NCBI GenBank assembly: GCA_028287135.1
Contig: JAQBQE010000009.1
Coordinates: 62,001-126,000 of the forward strand
Reading direction: 5' to 3'
Length of the DNA: 64,000 nucleotides
Origin: Myxococcales bacterium
GTDB lineage: Bacteria; Myxococcota_A; Polyangia; Haliangiales; Haliangiaceae
The translations under genes and the position numbers were made by a program. A model generated the notes under the pieces. The model was given only the letters and a program-made list of their open reading frames with translations. It searched no databases and was not told the origin of the DNA. Shown here piece by piece: positions 59,003-64,000 of this stretch. Numbering within the stretch: the first letter of the stretch is position 1; every line of letters starts with the position of its first letter.

Positions 59003-59503
59003 ATGACGTCCATGCACCGCACTGCCTCGATCTCGCTCACCGTCCTCCTCACCCTGGCCGCGTGCAGCGGCGACGACGGAGGCACCACCGTCGACGGCAG
59101 CACCGCAGGTTGCCAGGCGATCTGCAACACGCTGGCGTTGCCAGCCGTCGTGACCAAGACCGCGAACCCGGCGCCCCGGCCCGCGTTCACCGGCGGCACG
59201 ATCACGGACGGCACCTACGCCGTCACCGCGGTCGTCGACTACGGCACGTCGACGCCGGGCGGGACCACGCTCCAGGAGATCTACAAGTTCACCGGTGGTT
59301 CGATCGAGACCGCGATCGCCTCGTCCGAGATGGCCGAGACCCACTTCTGCGGGACCTACACGACGGCGGCGAACGTGATCACGCTCGCCGTCACGTGCCC
59401 GATGACCCGCTCGATCGACCTCCAGTACACCGCCACCGCAACGACGTTCTCGTTCCAGCACGGCTCTGACCAGAACGAAGTCGCCACGGCGACCAGGCAA
59501 TGA
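59003..59503 (+). CDS. Hypothetical lipoprotein
   Basis: A 166-residue lipoprotein (ISLTVLLTLAACSGDD, Cys about 21) with a Gly/Asp/Thr linker and two Cys pairs. The mature domain is beta-rich (GTYAVTAVVDYG, LQEIYKFTGGSIE, ITLAVTCP). The layout resembles other small lipoproteins in this window. The start is at 59003 or 59012. It begins 16 bp after the preceding gene and its stop overlaps the next start (ATGA), so the three form an operon. Confidence 0.7.
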   Translation: MTSMHRTASISLTVLLTLAACSGDDGGTTVDGSTAGCQAICNTLALPAVVTKTANPAPRPAFTGGTITDGTYAVTAVVDYGTSTPGGTTLQEIYKFTGGSIETAIASSEMAETHFCGTYTTAANVITLAVTCPMTRSIDLQYTATATTFSFQHGSDQNEVATATRQ

Positions 59504-60186
59504 TCATGTCCACCCTCTCGAACCCACTTCTCTTCGCCACCATCCTCACCACGGGCTGCGTGGGCGCGTTCTCCGGCTACGGGCCCGGGATGACCAACGA
59601 GCTGCGAACCAGCCATGGCGTCACCCCCGACGCGCCGGGTTCGAGCACCGGCACGTACAGCAGCCGGAGCTACAACAGCGGCGAGCACGTCCTCGGCATC
59701 CAGCTCGGTGCGCGCGTCGGCGCCGCGTCGGCGACCGTGGGTGAGATCGCATCGGGCACCGCGCTCGCGGTCGATGCCCACACCGATATCGTCTACGCCA
59801 CCGACAAGTGGGGCGTCGGCGTCGCCGGCGGGTACACGAGCGATCGCACCGGCAAGCACGGCGATGCGACCTACGGCTACTCGGGGTTCCCGATCACCGC
59901 GTACGGGCAGTACGCGTTGCAGAAGCGGATCTTCGTCCACGGCGGCGCAGGCCGCGTGATCTACGGAGCGGTGAAGCGGATCGAGCCCAACGAGATGTCG
60001 GTCGATGCGAGCGCGTGGCGCGGCGTCGCGGGCATCACGTTCGTGTTCAACCGCGGTCCGAAGAAGGACTTCGCGTTCCGGATCGAGGCGCGCGCTCAGC
60101 GGTCTGCGAGCGCGACGCTCGATGGTCAGGACTCGCAGTGGTCGAGCACGGCGGTCCTCGGCGAGCTGATCTGGGCCTCGTTCTGA
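59500..60186 (+). CDS. Outer-membrane-type lipoprotein
   Basis: A 228-residue protein with a lipoprotein signal (LLFATILTTGCVG, Cys about 20). After a Ser/Thr/Gly-rich stretch, amphipathic strands follow (VLGIQLGARVGA, GVGVAGGYTSD, ITAYGQYALQKRIFVHG, ITFVFNR, AFRIEARAQ, AVLGELIWASF). The final Phe and strand spacing suggest an eight-stranded beta-barrel or transthyretin-like sheet. No family is recognised. It converges with the vWA gene with 3 bp between stops. Confidence 0.7.
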   Translation: MIMSTLSNPLLFATILTTGCVGAFSGYGPGMTNELRTSHGVTPDAPGSSTGTYSSRSYNSGEHVLGIQLGARVGAASATVGEIASGTALAVDAHTDIVYATDKWGVGVAGGYTSDRTGKHGDATYGYSGFPITAYGQYALQKRIFVHGGAGRVIYGAVKRIEPNEMSVDASAWRGVAGITFVFNRGPKKDFAFRIEARAQRSASATLDGQDSQWSSTAVLGELIWASF

Positions 60187-60189
60187 GAC

Positions 60190-60969
60190 CTAGTTGCTGA
60201 AGCCGCCGAGCTGCACGCCCTGGGAGGCGCGAACCGCGGACTGCGAGAACACCGCGAACGCTCGGCGGATCTCCGAGGCGCTGTTACCGGGCGTGAGGAT
60301 CCAGCGGTCCGGGATCCCCATCGCGCGAAACACCGCCTTGAAGTCCGTCGTGCCGTCGCTGATCCCCATCGCTGCGACGATGTGATTCTCCTGCGCCAGC
60401 ATGTCCGCGACGATCGCCTTGACGTCAGCGGCCTTGCACCGCGTCGACCCGTAGTCGCCACCGTCGGTGATGATCAGCGTGACGGTGCGGACCGCGATCC
60501 CGGCCTGCGCGAGCTGTTGCGACTTCGCGATCACGGTCCCCAGAACGACCACGGTCTGATCGAACAGCGGCGTGCCCATGTTCGGGTTGTAGTTGCGGGT
60601 GTCCATCTTCACCGCGTGCTCGAGAGCGGTGTACGGCGTGAGCACGAAGCCGTTGAGGTACCGCGTATGTGCGAGGACCTCGCCGGATTGCTTCGAGCCC
60701 CCGAGGGCTTCGAGCACGAAGTTGTGGCCATCGCGCACCGCGTCCGTGTTCCCTGCGCTCGCGATCGAATTCGAGTCGTCGGGCATCATCGTCACGAGCA
60801 CGACCTCGCTCGCGCCGACGTCATCGATCGTGACGCCGAGACCTGCCTGGATCTGCGCACCGACGTCGACGACGTCGAGTGTGGCGAGGGACTTCGCCGA
60901 GAGTGCGCCCTGTGCGTGCGCATCCTCGAGGAGCTTGGTGACCTTCTCATCATCATCTTTGTTGGCCAT
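60190..60969 (-). CDS. vWA-domain protein (TerY-like)
   Basis: A 259-residue von Willebrand factor A protein. The MIDAS metal site is complete: Asp64-x-Ser66-x-Ser68 in MMPDDSNSI, the Thr in MGTPLFDQ, and the Asp in LIITDGGD. This is the layout of TerY-type vWA proteins, which act with a kinase and a PP2C phosphatase in stress signalling. It is the last gene of the operon with those partners and begins 12 bp after the nicotinamidase-like gene. AAGGAGA lies 6 bp before the ATG. It has no signal peptide, so it is cytoplasmic. Confidence 0.85.
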   Translation of the reverse strand: MANKDDDEKVTKLLEDAHAQGALSAKSLATLDVVDVGAQIQAGLGVTIDDVGASEVVLVTMMPDDSNSIASAGNTDAVRDGHNFVLEALGGSKQSGEVLAHTRYLNGFVLTPYTALEHAVKMDTRNYNPNMGTPLFDQTVVVLGTVIAKSQQLAQAGIAVRTVTLIITDGGDYGSTRCKAADVKAIVADMLAQENHIVAAMGISDGTTDFKAVFRAMGIPDRWILTPGNSASEIRRAFAVFSQSAVRASQGVQLGGFSN

Positions 60970-60981
60970 GTGGATTCTCCT

Positions 60982-62046
60982 TTACAGCCGGATGCCCGGC
61001 CAGCTCGCGATCGGATCGGTGGAGCGCACGAGGTTCATGCCGGCGTTCGCGAACTTCGCGAGCGCGATGTCGGCCTGTGCGGTGAAGTCGACGGCGAACC
61101 CGCCGTGGCCGTCGGGGACGGTCACCGACGACATGCAGTCGGTGACGAGATAGACCTTCTTCGCGAGTGCGGGATCCTGCGCCGCGATCTCGCCGAGCAG
61201 GTCATCGATCGTGCTCTTGACGCAGTGGCTCGCTGCCTGGCCTGCGATCACGACCGCATCGGCTGCGAGCAGCGTCTGCACGAACTGGGTGTTGCGCTGG
61301 GCGAGCGCCGCACCATCGAACCGCGACAGCACCTCGGGCCGGAGCACCGAGTAGTTCTCGGTCAGCGGGTTGCCGCCCTTGACCTCGACATGGGACTGCG
61401 ACGTCCGTGCGAACGCGTGGAACAGCCGTGCCTCGTGGACGACGCCGGCCAGCGCGTGACCGTCGGAGCCGAGCAGGCAGTGCGGAGGCCACAAGTAGAG
61501 CTGGTACTTGCCGGCGCGCTCGAGCTCCTTGGTGTAGTGGAGCGCCTGCTTGCACAGCCAGGTGTAGTTGCCACCGCACAGCCACTTCGCCATCGCCGGA
61601 TTGGGCCGCACCTCGCCGGCCGCGATCTGCTCGGACGTGACGACCCGGTGCGGCGTCAGCGGAGCGTCGGCCTGATCGAGCCAGAAGCTCGGGAAGAAGA
61701 TCTGATACGCGAGGTGCGTATCCATCGTCGTCGTGATGTCCGTGAGCACACCGAGGTTGCGATAGACCAGCTCGGCGATCCGCCGCGCGTCATCGATCGC
61801 TCCGGTGCCGGAGCGTCCCGCGACGTACAGCGAGCCCTCCGGGAAACAGAAGTCCTTCTGCACGTCGATCAGGAGCAGATGGATCCGCGTCTCGTCCGCT
61901 GCCGACGGACGCACGCCGTGCTGCGCACGCCACGAGGTGGCCGCGGTCGCCACGGCGACGGCATCGGGCCGGTACGCGTACTCGGCCGCGCGGCGCGGAT
62001 CGAACAGCGGAGGGAGGGGCAGCGGAGACGCTTTCAACGTGGACAT
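60982..62046 (-). CDS. Nicotinamidase-like cysteine hydrolase
   Basis: A 354-residue isochorismatase-superfamily enzyme with the nicotinamidase signatures. Asp61 is in LLLIDVQKDFCFPEG, the metal ligands Asp109 and His111 are in TTMDTHLA, WPPHCLLGSDGHAL is nearly the PncA 'WPxHCVQGT' motif, Lys223 lies in EVKGGNP, and the nucleophile Cys275 is in GQAASHCVKST. Insertions make it longer than PncA (about 210 residues). It would convert nicotinamide to nicotinate, or a related amide, and so affect NAD recycling. It lies between a kinase and a vWA gene in one operon, which is unusual. GGAAGG precedes the ATG at 62046. Confidence 0.87.
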   Translation of the reverse strand: MSTLKASPLPLPPLFDPRRAAEYAYRPDAVAVATAATSWRAQHGVRPSAADETRIHLLLIDVQKDFCFPEGSLYVAGRSGTGAIDDARRIAELVYRNLGVLTDITTTMDTHLAYQIFFPSFWLDQADAPLTPHRVVTSEQIAAGEVRPNPAMAKWLCGGNYTWLCKQALHYTKELERAGKYQLYLWPPHCLLGSDGHALAGVVHEARLFHAFARTSQSHVEVKGGNPLTENYSVLRPEVLSRFDGAALAQRNTQFVQTLLAADAVVIAGQAASHCVKSTIDDLLGEIAAQDPALAKKVYLVTDCMSSVTVPDGHGGFAVDFTAQADIALAKFANAGMNLVRSTDPIASWPGIRL

Positions 62047-62065
62047 GACAGGCCTTCCTTTCAGT

Positions 62066-63700
62066 TCAGGTGAGCTGCATCCGGATCGCGTCACGACGAC
62101 GGATCACATCGATGCCGCCCGAAGACAGAGCGAGTCGATCACCGGGACCGACCAGAGCGGCGGTCTCGGGAAACGTGCGGGTCTGGGTGATCACGCCCTG
62201 CACGATCTCGATGCGGACGAGTCCGTCGTCGGTCGGCACGAACAGGTGGGGACCTGCCGTGCACGCACCGCCGATGCCGGCGACCCAGGGTGCGTCGGCG
62301 AGCGTCGAGGTCGCGAGGACCTGGGCGTCCGCTCCGATCACCACACAGGTCGTGGTCAGGCGACCTGCCTCGACGCAGGTCAGCCACAGCCATGCGCGGT
62401 CGTCACCGATCGTCGCGTGCGCATCGACGAGCTGGCCGCGGATCTTCGGCAGTGCCACGCGATCGTCGAGCACCCCGCGTTCCGGGCGAAACACGAAGCC
62501 GACGGCGTAGCCTCCGGCGCGGTAGAACCCGACGCCGAGTCTGGCCCCGCACCATGCGCGGGTCTGGCGGGCGAGCACGGAGCCGATCCGCTCCGCACCC
62601 GCGCGGGTGGTTCGCATCAGGGCGCCGCCGTCGAGCCAGACCCGGGTGGTCTCGTGCACCTCGTAGCTGGCCAGCTCGACCTCGGTCGTCGCGATCACGG
62701 TCCAGCGCAGACGGCCGTGGATCACCGGAGGCGGCAGGTGCGCAGCGGTCTGGCAGCTCGGGCACCGGACCCGCGCGTGCTCGTCACCGCAGGTCGTGCA
62801 CGCGCGCAGGCGCAGGCGCTCGAGCGCGGTGCGCGGAAACATCCCACGCTGATCGCGCTCGAACACGCCGCGCAACACGTCGGTCAGCTCGTCGGGAAGG
62901 ATCGCGAGCGGGCGCGCTGCGCGTGGGTACGTGATCTCGGGCGCGTAGACGCTGAGTCGACGCAACGCTCGCATCGCCGGCGGGCACCGCTTGCTCGGAT
63001 CCGCCGGCTGATGCACCCCACCCCACGGTCCGATGCCGAGCAAGGTGCGAAACGCCATCACCGCAAAGGCGAACCAGTCGCTCGCTTCGTCATGCGGGCG
63101 CACCGGCACGAGCTGCTGTGCATCGCACAGCCGCGGATCGACGAACCGCTCGCTGAACATCGGGCACGTGAAGCTGCCGAACTGGTAGCTGTCGACGTCG
63201 ATCAGGTGAACGCTCCGCCCGTCGACGAGCACGTTGAGATCGTTGCAATCGCCGATCACGAGCCCCGCCTGGTGGAGCGCCGCGATCGCGTCGTGCAGTG
63301 CGAGCAGCACGGCGACGAGCGTGTCGCCATCGACGGGATGCTCGCGCCGCCACTTCGGCTCGCCGTACGCGTGCAGCGGCACGCCGGTGACCTTCGGCAT
63401 CAGATAGCCGACGACCTGCGTCGACTTCTTGCCGGCAAGGGCAAACCCGCACGGCGCGACCACCGATGCGGGCAGCCGACCCGGCAACGCACGCAGCTTC
63501 GCGGGGTGCTCGTCGAGCCGACGCCGCGCAGCCGCCTGTGCCTCGGGCATCCCATCGTAGTCGGGATGGTCGACGGGCTTCCACCACTTGAGGACGCGGC
63601 CGTCGCCGAGGTCATAGACCTCCGCTTCGCCGCCCTGCCCGAGCAACGCCGTGGTGGTCAGCGTCACCCGCGTGCCGTCGATCCACGCGGTCCGGTTCAT
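62066..63700 (-). CDS. Atypical protein kinase with zinc ribbon and propeller-like tail
   Basis: A 544-residue protein. The kinase-like domain (about 18-290) has LGQGGEAEVYD, Lys38 in RVLKWWKP, GDCNDLNVLVDG in place of HRDLKPxNIL (Asp151, Asn156) and LIDVDSYQFG in place of the DFG strand. Asp and Asn for catalysis and metal binding are kept, so it may be active. A zinc ribbon follows: CTTC at 301-304 and CPSC at 313-316. The C-terminal 220 residues are beta strands like a propeller. This kinase plus zinc-ribbon form matches the kinase of TerY-P triads. Its ATG overlaps the phosphatase stop by 4 bp, and 19 bp separate it from the nicotinamidase-like gene. Confidence 0.85.
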   Translation of the reverse strand: MNRTAWIDGTRVTLTTTALLGQGGEAEVYDLGDGRVLKWWKPVDHPDYDGMPEAQAAARRRLDEHPAKLRALPGRLPASVVAPCGFALAGKKSTQVVGYLMPKVTGVPLHAYGEPKWRREHPVDGDTLVAVLLALHDAIAALHQAGLVIGDCNDLNVLVDGRSVHLIDVDSYQFGSFTCPMFSERFVDPRLCDAQQLVPVRPHDEASDWFAFAVMAFRTLLGIGPWGGVHQPADPSKRCPPAMRALRRLSVYAPEITYPRAARPLAILPDELTDVLRGVFERDQRGMFPRTALERLRLRACTTCGDEHARVRCPSCQTAAHLPPPVIHGRLRWTVIATTEVELASYEVHETTRVWLDGGALMRTTRAGAERIGSVLARQTRAWCGARLGVGFYRAGGYAVGFVFRPERGVLDDRVALPKIRGQLVDAHATIGDDRAWLWLTCVEAGRLTTTCVVIGADAQVLATSTLADAPWVAGIGGACTAGPHLFVPTDDGLVRIEIVQGVITQTRTFPETAALVGPGDRLALSSGGIDVIRRRDAIRMQLT

Positions 63701-64000
63701 GACAGCCCTCCCCACGCGAGGATCGCGATCGCGCCGTCGTCCTGGAGCGACGCCGCCCTCCGATCGATCCGCCGCTCGTGCCAGTCGATGCGCTCACCGC
63801 TGGTCGCGAGGACCGCGAGCCGGCGGCGCAGCGCATCGGAGTGGCGGAGGTAGCGCTCGATCTCGGACGGGCTGGTCAGCGAGGCCAGGTCGATCTCGGC
63901 GACCCCGTCGGTCGCCACGATCACGCTGCCACTCGGTACGTGGGCGGTCTCGAGGTGCGCGGTGGCTGGTGCACCGAGCAGGTCGTACGCGAGGTACGGC
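63697..64000 (-). CDS. PP2C-type protein phosphatase, C-terminal part (partial)
   Basis: About 100 residues at the right edge, continuing outside the window. The motif VIVATDGVAEID is the 'TDG' metal-binding segment, and DDGAIAILAW is the closing DDx(T/S/A) strand of PP2C phosphatases. It would remove phosphate added by the overlapping kinase. The start, and the N-terminal metal-binding Asp, are not visible. It is the upstream gene of the operon as far as can be seen. Confidence 0.75.
   Translation of the reverse strand, partial: PYLAYDLLGAPATAHLETAHVPSGSVIVATDGVAEIDLASLTSPSEIERYLRHSDALRRRLAVLATSGERIDWHERRIDRRAASLQDDGAIAILAWGGLS

Noticed and set aside
60382..63853. Long plus-strand open frames (560-680 codons) over the vWA, nicotinamidase-like and kinase genes
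   Set aside because: They are shadows of the minus-strand operon, whose products carry complete catalytic motifs.

Overview
The window is very G+C rich, densely coded and contains no rRNA, tRNA, IS element, prophage or CRISPR array that I can recognise. Its gene content points to a myxobacterium (Myxococcota; a Haliangium/Kofleriaceae-like lineage would fit, but I cannot prove the family). The signs are five eukaryotic-like protein kinases or pseudokinases, about a dozen unrelated short secreted lipoproteins, a Cys-rich DUF4215 ('Myxococcus cysteine-rich') repeat, an AgmX/PglI-type FHA protein of the gliding-motility family, and a long myxobacterial-type sigma factor.

Layout. 1-7.8 kb: an ice-binding-like lipoprotein, small orphan lipoproteins, a decayed coding remnant, a short Imm49-like protein, a kinase/WD40 protein and a propeller-like lipoprotein. 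7.8-10.5 kb: a SNF2 helicase with a short N-terminus and a PEGA-like membrane protein. 10.5-16 kb: fatty-acid beta-oxidation genes (fadN-like, fadA), mntP, a lipoprotein and Hsp20. 16-22.3 kb: a hotdog-fold thioesterase-like protein, HrpB helicase, a YebC-type regulator and a kinase with a second, degenerate kinase-like half. 22.4-25.5 kb: haem A/O synthases (ctaA, ctaB) with a DUF420 protein and a LamG lipoprotein. 25.5-29.8 kb: an arsenic operon (arsR, aqpS-like, arsM, sigZ-like, arsC-arsN fusion, Ppx/GppA) with two identical 16-bp palindromes at the arsR and aqpS start codons. 29.7-33.5 kb: methyltransferase, acyl-CoA dehydrogenase, RluA-type synthase, GNAT and PaaI-like thioesterase. 33.5-38.3 kb: SbcCD nuclease. 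38.4-46 kb: lipoproteins, a PLP-dependent dehydratase, two secreted metalloprotease-like proteins, a membrane kinase and a degenerate CPBP protein. 46.3-53.5 kb: the FHA/AgmX protein, a Cys-rich lipoprotein with a PPC-like domain, and a fused MlaF-MlaE-like lipid transporter overlapping a TULIP/BPI-like secreted protein. 53.5-58 kb: a haem-oxygenase-like di-iron protein, and a kinase with an anti-sigma-like zinc finger divergent from a sigma factor. 58-60.2 kb: three envelope proteins. 60.2-64 kb: a tight minus-strand operon of PP2C phosphatase, atypical kinase, nicotinamidase-like hydrolase and vWA protein.

The most promising less-described systems are the last operon (a TerY-P-like phospho-signalling triad with an added nicotinamidase-type enzyme), the MlaFE-fusion plus TULIP-like pair, and the kinase-pseudokinase protein. 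A further striking feature is architectural: 11 of 12 convergent gene pairs end within 9 bp of each other or overlap, leaving almost no room for classical terminators.
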